Of a stretch of DNA of 64,000 bases, positions 36,640-46,257 are shown one piece after another (positions within the stretch are counted from its first letter, which is position 1; each line of letters opens with the position of its first letter). The translations under genes and the position numbers were made by a program. Below the pieces are notes generated by a model that did not search any database, was not told the origin of the DNA, and saw only the letters and a list, made by a program, of their open reading frames with translations. Source of the DNA: Pinirhizobacter soli (lineage in GTDB: Bacteria; Pseudomonadota; Gammaproteobacteria; Xanthomonadales; Rhodanobacteraceae). Location: the NCBI RefSeq assembly GCF_015905305.1, contig NZ_JADZLQ010000002.1, forward strand, positions 742,361-806,360. The letters run 5' to 3'.

Positions 36640-38535
36640 TTAGGCGAAGTGGCTGCGGAGCCCCGAAGCGCGCCGGGTCCGCCGCTGTACGGCGGCATCG
36701 ACGATGTCGGGTGTCGCAAGCAACGTGAACCAGTCGCGTGCACGGGTGACCCCCGTGTAAAGAAGCTCACGCGTCAGAACCGGCGAGGCGATGTCAGGCA
36801 ATACCAGGGCCGTGTGGGCAAACTCAGACCCCTGCGACTTGTGCACCGTCATCGCAAATACCGTCTGTACGCCCGATAGACGGCTGGGCGTAACGAAACG
36901 GATGCGCTCGCCCACGCGGAAGGCCACGCGCAGCGCGCGCCCTCCCTCGCCGTCAGCCAATGCCAGGCACACGCCGACATCGCCGTTCATCAGCCCAAGG
37001 CTGTAGTCGTTGCGGTTGACCAACACCGGCCGCCCTTCGAAGAACCCATGGATAGCCGAAACCAGGCCCAGGTCGCGCAGGCGAATGGCGATAGCTTCGT
37101 TGAGCGAGTCCACGCCCGCAGGGCCCTGGCGCAAGGCACAGAGCAACTGGAAGCGGCCGAATGCGTCCAGTACCGCGCCCGCCCAGGCTTCCGGTTCCGC
37201 GTCGTCGCGACGGGCGTGCATCAACTCAAGGTAAGCGCGATAGCCGGGCGCTCCATTGGGCAAACCATCCACGGCAAGATCAACCGCAGCCGCGGGCGGC
37301 ATCAAGCCGATGCCCCGCCCCTGCCCGTCCAGTGCACGCCTTACGGCAGCGGTCGATCCCTGGTTGACGGCACGCGCGAGGGCGCCGATGCCGCTATCAC
37401 CGGCGAACCGGTGGCTGTGACGCAACATCACCACATGCTGGTCCAGGGGACGCGCATCGTCGCGGACGGCGGTGCCCACATCGGCGCCGGTGGCTTCGCG
37501 CAACCACGCCGCCGTGGCGGGATCGTAGTGGGCATCCTCGGCGCGCTCGCACAGGTCGCCAAGCACGGCGCCGGCTTCCACGGATGAAAGCTGGTCCTTG
37601 TCCCCCAGCAATACCAGCCGGGACTCAGCCGGCAGCGCATCGAGCACGGCCGCCATCATCTCAAGATCCACCATCGACGCTTCGTCGATCACCAGCACGT
37701 CCACGTGCAGCGGATTGTCGCGGTGATGCGTGAACCGCCGGGTATCGCCACGGCTGCCCAGCAAGCGGTGCAAGGTGGTGACGTCCGGCGGGATCGCGGC
37801 GCGCGTGGCATCGTCCAGCGGAAGCCTGTCCACCTGGGCGGCAATCGACTCATTCAACCGGGCGGCGGCCTTGCCGGTAGGCGCGGCCAGACGGATGCGC
37901 AGTCGCGGCGCACCGCTGGACAACCGGCGTGATTGCAGCAACCCCAGGAGCTTGACCACCGTGGTGGTCTTGCCCGTACCAGGGCCGCCGGTGATCACGC
38001 AGAAACGGGAACGCGCAGCGAGCGCGCAGGCGATCTTTTGCCAGTCCGCCTCGCCTGCGCCGGCGGCCTGCCCGGCGAAAAGGCGGTTGAGGTCGTCGAC
38101 GAGTTCGGCGGCGGGTGCCTCGCCGCCTTCAAGCCGGCCCGCGATACCTTCGGCCACGTGTTGCTCGTACCGCCAGTAGCGCCGAAGGTACAGGCGGCCG
38201 CCCTCGAGCATCATTGGCGACGATGTGTCGTGCGCGTCCTGGCCCACCAGCCCGGAAGCCTTCAACGCTTCGAGCCACTGGACCGGCTCCGGCCTCACCG
38301 GCAACGCCAGGGCCCGGTCGTGATCCATGGCCAGGTCGCCCAGCAGGTCTTCGACGTCCACGCCGATATGGCCATTACCCAGCTCGAAACTTGCCAGCGC
38401 ACCGGCGGCGATCACCCTGTCGTCGGCCGAAGCATCGAGCGAACGCAGGAACAGGGCAAAGGCACGATCGAGGGCGCGCAAGTGGCCCTGCGCTATCGCG
38501 GCATCGAGCCAGGCGTGGATCCGGTCGGCGCTCAT
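36640..38535 (-). CDS. recD: Exodeoxyribonuclease V alpha chain RecD
   Basis: 631 residues (E. coli 608). Walker A VITGGPGTGKTTTVVKLL about 176, then LVIDEASMVDLEMM, GDKDQLSSVEAG, and at the C-terminus FAMTVHKSQGSEF and ELLYTGVTRARD, all SF1B helicase motifs. RecD is the 5'-3' motor of RecBCD, which repairs double-strand ends. Its ATG overlaps the recB stop by 4 bases (ATGA). It is the last gene of the recC-recB-recD operon. Confidence 0.96.
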   Translation of the reverse strand: MSADRIHAWLDAAIAQGHLRALDRAFALFLRSLDASADDRVIAAGALASFELGNGHIGVDVEDLLGDLAMDHDRALALPVRPEPVQWLEALKASGLVGQDAHDTSSPMMLEGGRLYLRRYWRYEQHVAEGIAGRLEGGEAPAAELVDDLNRLFAGQAAGAGEADWQKIACALAARSRFCVITGGPGTGKTTTVVKLLGLLQSRRLSSGAPRLRIRLAAPTGKAAARLNESIAAQVDRLPLDDATRAAIPPDVTTLHRLLGSRGDTRRFTHHRDNPLHVDVLVIDEASMVDLEMMAAVLDALPAESRLVLLGDKDQLSSVEAGAVLGDLCERAEDAHYDPATAAWLREATGADVGTAVRDDARPLDQHVVMLRHSHRFAGDSGIGALARAVNQGSTAAVRRALDGQGRGIGLMPPAAAVDLAVDGLPNGAPGYRAYLELMHARRDDAEPEAWAGAVLDAFGRFQLLCALRQGPAGVDSLNEAIAIRLRDLGLVSAIHGFFEGRPVLVNRNDYSLGLMNGDVGVCLALADGEGGRALRVAFRVGERIRFVTPSRLSGVQTVFAMTVHKSQGSEFAHTALVLPDIASPVLTRELLYTGVTRARDWFTLLATPDIVDAAVQRRTRRASGLRSHFA

Positions 38536-41500
38536 GCAGCTTCCCCGCGAAAGAGTGCGTCCATGGCATGGATAAGTTCACTTGGCGGCCGCTCGGCATG
38601 CACGCCATGACCCTGTCCATCGATACCTCGCAAATACAGGTATACCGCGCCGCCGATATGGCGGTCGTAATCGTAGTCACGCCCCATGCGCGCGCGCAGC
38701 TGACGGTGCAAGGCCAGCACATAAATGGCGTACTGCAAGTCGTAGCGGGAATGTGCGATGGAATCGCGCATCGCCTGGGCGTCGTAGTCGCCCAGCTGGC
38801 CGCCGAGCCAGTTGGACTTGTAATCGGCCACGTACCAGCGCCCTTCGTGTTCGAAGGTAAGGTCGATGAAACCCTTGAACATCCCGTTGATGGTTTCCGG
38901 CTGCAAGGCCGGGCGCGGCATGCCATCGAGGGTGTGCTTGCGCACCAGGGCATCGAGCGCCAGCGCATCCACGCCATCGGCGGTGAACCAGAATTCAAGT
39001 TCCGCGCGGTAGGCACCATCGGCCAGCGATGCCAGTGCTACCGAGCTTCCATCAGGCAGGGCAAGTGGCAACGCCAGCAGTTGCGGCAGGCCCTTGGTGA
39101 GCGGTTCGATCAAGTGCGGCCAATGACGGCGCTGGCAACGTCGGGCGACCGCATCGCGCAAACCGGAAGGATCGTCGAGCACGGCGGCAAAACCCTGCTC
39201 AGCCATCCATTCGAAGAGATCGTGCAGGAAGGTGCCGGCCTCCGCGCCGCGCGGGAAACCCGGCAGCAACGTGCTGTCGGCAGCGGGGCCTTCCTGGGTA
39301 CCGGCAGCGACGTATTCAACCACTACGTCTTCGCGCGCCGTGTCGGGCACCGGCATCGCATGGCCTTCTTCGTCGTGGCGCAACGCACTGTAGCTGGCGA
39401 TCCACCAGCGCGGCGTGCGTGGGGCAAGGTCGTTGCGTGCCGGGCCGAGGGCTTCGGAAGCCCGGCCGTTGGCCGGGACGACATGGCCAGACGTATCGGC
39501 CTGTCGCAGCACGATGGCCTCGCTCGATGCCGCCAGCGTTTCCAGTGCCTGGCGAAACTGCATCGCGTCCATTTCCTCCCCACCGGAGAGCAGGTAACCA
39601 AACGCTCCCTGGTGTACATGAGGTTTTTTCGCCCGGGCATGGGCGCAGATCGGCGACACGCCCAGCCAGCAGTAATGGCGCGCACGGGTGACCGCGACAT
39701 ACAACAGCCGTAAGTCTTCCTGCAGCCGGGCACGGTCGGTGAGCTCCTGCGCCTGGGCGACGGCGTCACCTGCGCCGTCGGCGGATTTGGCCATCAGCTC
39801 CACCACGGGGCCTTGCTCGCCCTGGAACCGGTACCCGCCCGGGCCGCCCTGCGCCGCCTTGAACGAACAGGCAAAAGGCACGTACACCAACGGGTATTCC
39901 AGGCCCTTGGATTTATGGATGGTAATCACGCGCACGAGGTCCGCGTCGCTCTCCAGCCGCACGATGTGCTCATCGGCACCCGAGGGCAGGGTGTCGGCGA
40001 TCTCATCGCCCAGCCAGCGGATCAGCGCCTGCTCTCCGTCGAGGTTGGATGCCGCTTCCTGCAGCAGCTCGGCCAGGTGCAGCACGTTGGTGAGCGCACG
40101 CTCGCCGCCATCCATGGCCAGCAGCCGCGAAGGAAGGTCGAACATGTGCAGCAAGCGCTGCACCATCGCCAGCACGCCTTGTCGCCGCCAAAGTTCACGC
40201 AGTTCAAGGAACTGGCGGCCGCGCATCTCCCAGTGGCGTTCGTCCGTGTTCAGGCGATCGATGTCCTGCAGCGGCAAGGACAGCGTGGCGGTGGCCAGCG
40301 CCGCACGCATTCGCCGGTCGACCGTGGGTTCAGCGCAGCCCCGCAGCCAAAGCAAGACGTCCGCGGCCTCCGGGCTGTCGAACACGGAATCGCGGTCGGA
40401 AAGATAGACATTGCGCACGCGCCGCGCACGCAGCGCAGCGCGCACTTCCTCGGCCTCGCCGCGGCTACGGACCAGCACGGCAATATCGCGTGGTGCAAGC
40501 GTACGGCCACCTTCAAAACCACAGCGGCCTTGTGCGGCTAGTGCCAACAGCCTGGCTATCTCGTCCGCGCAGGAAAATGCCATGACGTTGCGATAGCGCC
40601 TGGCCGCGATCGCGTCATCGCCATCGTCGAGCAGCACCAGTTGCATCGGTGCCGGGACGGCACCATCGATGGAAAAAACGTCAGCGCGGCCGCGTGCCTG
40701 CACCGGCACGAAGGGCAACCGGCTTGCGCCGAAGGCGAATGCGCCTTGCGCATGGGCTTCACCACGATGGAACAGCGCGTTCACCGCAGCCACCATGCCG
40801 TGGGTGGACCGGTAGTTGGTGTCCAGGCTGAAGGAGGGGCGTTCCGCCTCGTCGCGTGCGCCCAGGTAGGTATGGATGTCCGCGCCGCGAAAGGCGTAGA
40901 TCGCCTGCTTCGGGTCGCCGATCAGCAACAGGCCCGCCTGGGGCGCCGCCGCGTAGATCGTGCGGAAGATGCGGTACTGCATGGCATCGGTGTCCTGGAA
41001 CTCATCGATCATCGCCAGCGGATACTGCGCGGCGATGGTCGCGGCCAGCGTTGCAGAGCCTGGGCCCGCCAGCGCGGCATCCAGTCGCAGCAGCAGATCG
41101 TCGTAGCCCATCTGCGCGCGCTTGCGCTTTTGTTCATCGAAGCGGCGGCTGACCCAGGCCAGGGCGTGGACAAGGACGGCATGGCGAAGGGTGGGCGCAG
41201 CCTGGGCATCGACCATCATCCGCTCAACCGCCTCGAACGCGGGGTGCGCCGGCGTCACCTTGCCTTTGTTGGTCGCCGCCGTGAGCTTGGCCTGCGTGAA
41301 GCGGCTGAAGTTCGCTACCACGGCCGCGCCCGCCGCCCAGGTACGCATGTCGGCAAGGTCGGCTTCGGTGGTGGAGCGCCTGAACGAATTACCGTTCAGT
41401 TGTTTGTCGTCGATTGCCTTGAGCAGCATGGCTTCGATATCGCCGGCCGCGCCAGACCAAAGCGTGCGCACGTCTTGCTCAAGGACTTCGTGCCGTTGCC

Positions 41501-42185
41501 GCCAGTTGCCGTAATCGCCAAACAAGTCGTCGAGGGCATCCACCGGCGCAAGCGTCTCGCCGTTGACCTGCAGCACGGCATCCCCGCGCGACAGCAGGGG
41601 CCGCAGTTGGCGCATCAGCGCATCGGGGCCGCGGAACTCGTCCAGTACCCCCGCCAGCGCTTCCCGTGGCAGAGGGTAAAAAGTGCTTCGCCAATAGTCA
41701 CGGACACACTCGGCGAAGAGCTCGCCATCCTGCGGCTCCAGGGTCTGCTCGAACGGATGTCCGCTGCCGAATGCATGCTGCAACAGCATGCGCTGGCTCC
41801 AGCCATGGATGGTGAACACCGCCGCCTCGTCCATCCACTCGGCGGCAAGCTCGAGGCGGCGGGCGTGGTGGGCGTGCCGCTGCGCAGGCTCCGCCGCCAG
41901 CAAGGCCAGTAGGAAATCGTCGTCAGGTGCCTGTCCGCGAAATGCCCGCGCGGCTTCCACCAGCCGCGCACGGATGCGACTGCGCAACTCCTGGGTGGCG
42001 GCCTCGGTGAAGGTCACCACCAGGATTTGCGGCGGGGTCAAAGGTGCCTGCACGCCAAGCCCAAGCACCGCGCGCACGTAGAGGGCTGCGATGGTGAAGG
42101 TCTTGCCGGTACCGGCGCTGGCCTCGATCAGGCGCACGCCCGTCAGCGGCATGGCCAGCGGATCGAGCGGGACAATATCCGTCAC
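38532..42185 (-). CDS. recB: Exodeoxyribonuclease V beta chain RecB
   Basis: 1217 residues (E. coli 1180) from a GTG at 42185 that overlaps the recC stop (GTGA); the longer open frame is antisense-like read-through. Walker A is EASAGTGKTFTIAALY near residue 20; Walker B MIDEFQDTD; VITIHKSKGLEYPLVYVPF; YVAVTRARH. The C-terminal nuclease domain has VADYKSNWLG (about 1119-1128) with the catalytic Asp and Lys. RecB is the 3'-5' helicase and the only nuclease of the complex. Confidence 0.96.
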   Translation of the reverse strand: MTDIVPLDPLAMPLTGVRLIEASAGTGKTFTIAALYVRAVLGLGVQAPLTPPQILVVTFTEAATQELRSRIRARLVEAARAFRGQAPDDDFLLALLAAEPAQRHAHHARRLELAAEWMDEAAVFTIHGWSQRMLLQHAFGSGHPFEQTLEPQDGELFAECVRDYWRSTFYPLPREALAGVLDEFRGPDALMRQLRPLLSRGDAVLQVNGETLAPVDALDDLFGDYGNWRQRHEVLEQDVRTLWSGAAGDIEAMLLKAIDDKQLNGNSFRRSTTEADLADMRTWAAGAAVVANFSRFTQAKLTAATNKGKVTPAHPAFEAVERMMVDAQAAPTLRHAVLVHALAWVSRRFDEQKRKRAQMGYDDLLLRLDAALAGPGSATLAATIAAQYPLAMIDEFQDTDAMQYRIFRTIYAAAPQAGLLLIGDPKQAIYAFRGADIHTYLGARDEAERPSFSLDTNYRSTHGMVAAVNALFHRGEAHAQGAFAFGASRLPFVPVQARGRADVFSIDGAVPAPMQLVLLDDGDDAIAARRYRNVMAFSCADEIARLLALAAQGRCGFEGGRTLAPRDIAVLVRSRGEAEEVRAALRARRVRNVYLSDRDSVFDSPEAADVLLWLRGCAEPTVDRRMRAALATATLSLPLQDIDRLNTDERHWEMRGRQFLELRELWRRQGVLAMVQRLLHMFDLPSRLLAMDGGERALTNVLHLAELLQEAASNLDGEQALIRWLGDEIADTLPSGADEHIVRLESDADLVRVITIHKSKGLEYPLVYVPFACSFKAAQGGPGGYRFQGEQGPVVELMAKSADGAGDAVAQAQELTDRARLQEDLRLLYVAVTRARHYCWLGVSPICAHARAKKPHVHQGAFGYLLSGGEEMDAMQFRQALETLAASSEAIVLRQADTSGHVVPANGRASEALGPARNDLAPRTPRWWIASYSALRHDEEGHAMPVPDTAREDVVVEYVAAGTQEGPAADSTLLPGFPRGAEAGTFLHDLFEWMAEQGFAAVLDDPSGLRDAVARRCQRRHWPHLIEPLTKGLPQLLALPLALPDGSSVALASLADGAYRAELEFWFTADGVDALALDALVRKHTLDGMPRPALQPETINGMFKGFIDLTFEHEGRWYVADYKSNWLGGQLGDYDAQAMRDSIAHSRYDLQYAIYVLALHRQLRARMGRDYDYDRHIGGAVYLYLRGIDGQGHGVHAERPPSELIHAMDALFRGEAA

Positions 42186-45100
42186 GCGTCGCCCTCCTCG
42201 CGAAAAGCCCGGTACAACGCGCGGTACGACTTCAGGTGGTTGCGGAAACCCGCCGCAAGCAGGCAGTCGAAATCCGGGTAGGCGCGCATCAGATAAGGGT
42301 CGCCGGCACTCTCGCCGCGCACGAAGTCGCCTTCGCCGTCGTAGCACCGGCGTGCGGCATCCAGTCCGGCCTCTTCGCTTTCCTGCAGCACGAATGCGAA
42401 AGCCGTCTTCGCTGCCATGGGAAGTGGTCGCAGCATGCCCTCGCGCAACGACTGCGAAAGTTCCGCGAGCAACGCGGTAGCATGGGCTTCGGGCATCGGA
42501 TCGAAAGCCACTGTGACATCGCCACCGACCACGATGGATGTGAGTGCGCATCCGGCCGCATGTGCCAGCAAGTGGATGATCCAGGGGCCGACCAGACGAT
42601 CGGCGGCTAGGTCTTTGTCGCGTCGCAGGGCCGATGGCGTGGCGGTAACCAGGCCCATGGCGCCGGTGTCGTCGCAATGAATCCCCGACAGCCAGTCCTC
42701 GATGCGAAGGTCGCCGAAGTCCAGTTGCACTTCGAGCTTGGGCACCGAATGTGGAAAGCGCGCCGCATGCCGCGCATGACGCAGCAGCGTGGATCGGGCG
42801 GCGGCGGTGACCTCGGCGAGCACGGGCTCGGCCAGGCCTGCCATCGGCAGCCGTCCACTGCGGCGCAAGCGCTCGCCTTCATCGGCCAGCACCCGGTCCA
42901 GGTCCCCGTGCGGCTGCCCTGCCCCGGCGCGCATCAGCCCTTCGACCAGCTGGTAGCGTTGCAGCGCATCCGGCACGAAGGGCTCCAGGTCGTCATGGCC
43001 TGCATCGTCGACGTCGAAGTACACGCCCAGGCGCATGTTGAAAAATGCCCGGACCGGATAACGCAGGAAGGCGCGCAGCTGGGCCGGGCCGATGGCCGCC
43101 TCGGGGCGCCACGGAGCCAGATCCGGCGTATCGCTGGCGGCCTGCACCGGATCATGCGCGCGGCGCCATTCCCCGGCATAGGTAAACAATCGAACGTCGC
43201 GCGTGCTGTCGTTGGCGAAGTAGCTCTCACTGAACGGCTGCAGCGGATGCACCACGGTAAGCTGGTCGAGCAGGTCGCGGCCCTGTCCCAGCCACCCCGC
43301 CGCAAGGTAGTCGCGCAGCTGCCCCACCAGCACCGATGGCGGCCGCTCGCTGTTGTCGCGCACATGACGGCCAACCCAGCCGATATGCAGCGCATCGCGC
43401 GCGGATAGCAGTGCTTCGAGGAACAGATAGCGGTCGTCTTCGCGGCGGGAACGATCGCCCGGATGCCAGCCACCGGGCAACGCCATCAGGTCGAAATCCA
43501 TCGGCGGTCGTGCTCGTGGATAGGCGCCATCGTTCATGCCCAGTAGGCACACCACGCGGAACGGAATGGCACGCATCGGCATCAGCGTGCCGAAACTCAC
43601 CGCACCGCCCATGAAACGCTGCGACAGCTCGCCATGGTCGAAGCCCTCCAGCCATGCGTCGGCCACGATCGCCACCGGCAATGGTTCGTCGACGGCGGCC
43701 TCGGCGCAGGCGTCTTCCCATTGCTCGAGAATTTCCCCCAGCCGTTCCAGGCGCGTGGTGTCCGCGGCATCGGATCGGTCGAAGAAAAGCTGCAGGAGGC
43801 GGCGCAGGCGCACGCCCCACTCGGCCGGCGTTGCCGGCTCGCGAAGGAATAGCCACGCCTCTTCCAGGGCCGCCAGGAGGTCCGCCAGGGGACCGACCAA
43901 TGCCGCATCCAGCCCCGCGACCTCGTCGTAAGGTTCGATGCCATCCAGCGCCTCGCCCTCACCCACGGCATAGCCCAGCAGCATGCGCCGCAGGCCGAAG
44001 CGCCAGCTGTTCTGTTCCAGCGGCGGCAAGCCGATCCAGGCACGCTGCTCGCCATGCAGGCCCCAGCGCACACCAGCGCCTTCGATCCAGCGACGCAAGG
44101 TGGGCAAGTCGTCGTCGGCCAGGCCGAAGCGGCGGCGCACGGCGGGGACATCGATGAGATCGAGCAGTTCGCTGACCGCGAAGCGCGACTGATCGAGCCC
44201 AAGCAGATGCTCCAGCGCCATCACCAGCGGTACGTTGCCACGCGCCTGGCGGTCAGCCACGGTGAATGGGATGAAACGCGGATCATCGACGTCGATGCGC
44301 CCGAACACCGCTTCGATGTACGGTGCATAGACACCGATGTCCGGCACCATCACGATCACGTCGCGCGGCTGCAGCGGAGCACCGCGCCGCGCGGCGGCGG
44401 CAAAACGCGCCAGCAATGCATCGTGCAGGATCTCCACTTCCCGCAGCGGGCCATGCGCCACATGGAACATGATCGAGTCGTCATCGGTGCGCAGTACCGG
44501 CTGTGCGCCGGGAGACGGCAACGGATCGAGATTGAAGATCGCCTGCTGCACCGACGCCAGCAAATTGGCGCAGCCGGGGTCGGTAAAGAGATCAACCCGC
44601 TGCTCCCATGCCGTGAAGCGCGCACGGTAGCTTTCCACCTGGTCGAAGGCGTCAAGCATGCGGATGTAATCGCGACCCTGCTTGCCCCAGGCAGCCAGCA
44701 AGGGATTGGCATGCAGGTGCAAATCCTGCAGCTCGGGAGTTTCCGGCGCTCCCGGTTTGGCGGCCTGGCGCCGCTGCGCGGCACGCAACAGCTCGCGGTC
44801 TTCCACGATATCCGCCCAATAGTGCCGGCATGGATTCATCACCACCAGCAATACCTGGCAGTGCCCGCTTAGCGCAGCCAGCGCCTCGAGCGTCTGCTGA
44901 GGCAGGGACGACATGCCGAATACCACGATCCGCCGTGGCAACCGCGGGAATGACGCGCCAGGCGCCATCGCCGCCTGCATGAAGCGCGCATGCACGGCGG
45001 CGCGGTGGCCATCGCGTTGCGACGCATCCACGTCGGCCAATACCGCCCGCCAGAGCTCCGCCTGCCACTGCTGGTCATCGGGGAGCGCCCGCTGCGTGCC

Positions 45101-45631
45101 ACGCAGGTCGTCGCGAAGGACGTCGTGCCCGGCGGCCCAGTCGTCGAGCCAGTCGGCGCGATACACCTGGTATTGATCGAATAGATCGGCGAGCCGGCGG
45201 GCCAGCTGGTAACGCTTGCTGGTGTCCTTGTCATCGCCCAGGTAACGGCGAAGCGGCGCGAAGGCCTCGCGCTCGAGTTGGGCCGGCAACAAGCGCAGCA
45301 GCCGCCAGGTAAGGCGTGATTCGTCGAAGGGCGATTCCGCCGGCACGGCGCCCTGGCCAAGCACCGCGCGATAGGCTGTCCACAGGAACCGTCCCGGCAG
45401 CTGCACATTCACCGCCGCACTGATACCCAGGCCCCCATCGGCCCGGTCGCGCGCCAGCGCCATCTTGAACCACTGCGCGATGCCGTTGCTCTGCACCAGC
45501 ACCGTTTCGTCTTCCAGCGGCCCGAGGGGCTCGCGCTGCAGCCACGCGGAGAGCACGTCGCGCAGTTCTTCCAGGCGATTGCCGTGCAGCACCATGAAGC
45601 CGGGCACGATCTGGGTGGTCCGCAGGTTCAA
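42182..45631 (-). CDS. recC: Exodeoxyribonuclease V gamma chain RecC
   Basis: 1149 residues (E. coli 1122). N-terminus GFMVLHGNRLEELRDVLSAWL, then LGPLEDETVLVQSNGIAQWFKMALA, LPGRFLWTAYRAVLG, FIPFTVADRQARGNVPLVMAL and GAVSFGTLMPMRAIPFRVVCLLGMNDGAYPR, all characteristic of RecC. RecC recognises Chi and holds the complex together; it has lost helicase activity. It is the first gene of the operon. Confidence 0.95.
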   Translation of the reverse strand: MNLRTTQIVPGFMVLHGNRLEELRDVLSAWLQREPLGPLEDETVLVQSNGIAQWFKMALARDRADGGLGISAAVNVQLPGRFLWTAYRAVLGQGAVPAESPFDESRLTWRLLRLLPAQLEREAFAPLRRYLGDDKDTSKRYQLARRLADLFDQYQVYRADWLDDWAAGHDVLRDDLRGTQRALPDDQQWQAELWRAVLADVDASQRDGHRAAVHARFMQAAMAPGASFPRLPRRIVVFGMSSLPQQTLEALAALSGHCQVLLVVMNPCRHYWADIVEDRELLRAAQRRQAAKPGAPETPELQDLHLHANPLLAAWGKQGRDYIRMLDAFDQVESYRARFTAWEQRVDLFTDPGCANLLASVQQAIFNLDPLPSPGAQPVLRTDDDSIMFHVAHGPLREVEILHDALLARFAAAARRGAPLQPRDVIVMVPDIGVYAPYIEAVFGRIDVDDPRFIPFTVADRQARGNVPLVMALEHLLGLDQSRFAVSELLDLIDVPAVRRRFGLADDDLPTLRRWIEGAGVRWGLHGEQRAWIGLPPLEQNSWRFGLRRMLLGYAVGEGEALDGIEPYDEVAGLDAALVGPLADLLAALEEAWLFLREPATPAEWGVRLRRLLQLFFDRSDAADTTRLERLGEILEQWEDACAEAAVDEPLPVAIVADAWLEGFDHGELSQRFMGGAVSFGTLMPMRAIPFRVVCLLGMNDGAYPRARPPMDFDLMALPGGWHPGDRSRREDDRYLFLEALLSARDALHIGWVGRHVRDNSERPPSVLVGQLRDYLAAGWLGQGRDLLDQLTVVHPLQPFSESYFANDSTRDVRLFTYAGEWRRAHDPVQAASDTPDLAPWRPEAAIGPAQLRAFLRYPVRAFFNMRLGVYFDVDDAGHDDLEPFVPDALQRYQLVEGLMRAGAGQPHGDLDRVLADEGERLRRSGRLPMAGLAEPVLAEVTAAARSTLLRHARHAARFPHSVPKLEVQLDFGDLRIEDWLSGIHCDDTGAMGLVTATPSALRRDKDLAADRLVGPWIIHLLAHAAGCALTSIVVGGDVTVAFDPMPEAHATALLAELSQSLREGMLRPLPMAAKTAFAFVLQESEEAGLDAARRCYDGEGDFVRGESAGDPYLMRAYPDFDCLLAAGFRNHLKSYRALYRAFREEGDA

Positions 45632-45702
45632 TCCTTTTGCCTCCGCTGCCCAGGTGACGTTACATGGTTGCCCTAAGGCGTCTCACCTTCCGCGACCGGG
45701 GG

Positions 45703-46146
45703 TTAGAAAGGCTTGGCCAGCACCAGCAGGATGATGGCGAAAAGCACCAGTACCGGCAGCTCGTTGAACATGCGCAGGGTGCGCGAAGGCGGCAGCGTGC
45801 CGCCAGCCTCGCTGCGCTTCAACAGTTTTCCGGTCCAGATGAAATACGCCAGCAGAATCACTACGCCGGTGAGCTTGGCATCGATCCAGTGGCCGACCAC
45901 CACCTGCGGCAGGATGGGCGTCACCAGGTGGCCCAGCCACAGGGTGAGTCCGAAGAGGAATGCGAAGCCGAACATCATGTGGCCGAACTTGTACAGGCGG
46001 CGCCCCATCAGCAGCAGCCGGGCTTGCACGGCGGGTTCCCCGGCCGTCTCGGCCACGTTCACCAGGATCCTGGGCAGGTAGAACACCGCGGCCATCCAGG
46101 CCACGACGAAAAGTATGTGCAACGACTTGATCACGAAGTAGGTCAT
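45703..46146 (-). CDS. HemJ/CopD-family membrane protein (protoporphyrinogen oxidase HemJ-like)
   Basis: 147 residues from the ATG at 46146 (MTYFVIKSLHILFVVAWMAAVFYLPRIL), four membrane helices, with the conserved histidine in KSLHI, ARLLLMGRRLYKFGHM, a lysine in HWIDAKLTGVV, a NELPVL turn and C-terminal LVLAKPF, all as in HemJ. HemJ oxidises protoporphyrinogen IX in heme synthesis. Many relatives are labelled CopD family, and this one has a FIWTGKLLKRS loop unlike the YHG-type of classical HemJ, so the assignment is probable. Confidence 0.75.
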   Translation of the reverse strand: MTYFVIKSLHILFVVAWMAAVFYLPRILVNVAETAGEPAVQARLLLMGRRLYKFGHMMFGFAFLFGLTLWLGHLVTPILPQVVVGHWIDAKLTGVVILLAYFIWTGKLLKRSEAGGTLPPSRTLRMFNELPVLVLFAIILLVLAKPF

Positions 46147-46257
46147 GGTATGCGGCGCCTGCGCTGCCGGGGTGCAGCCTCGCCCATGATAGCCCGGCCG
46201 CCGGGCACACCGGGAGCGACGACGCCGCATTCACCGCCGGGGCGGAATATCGGGCGC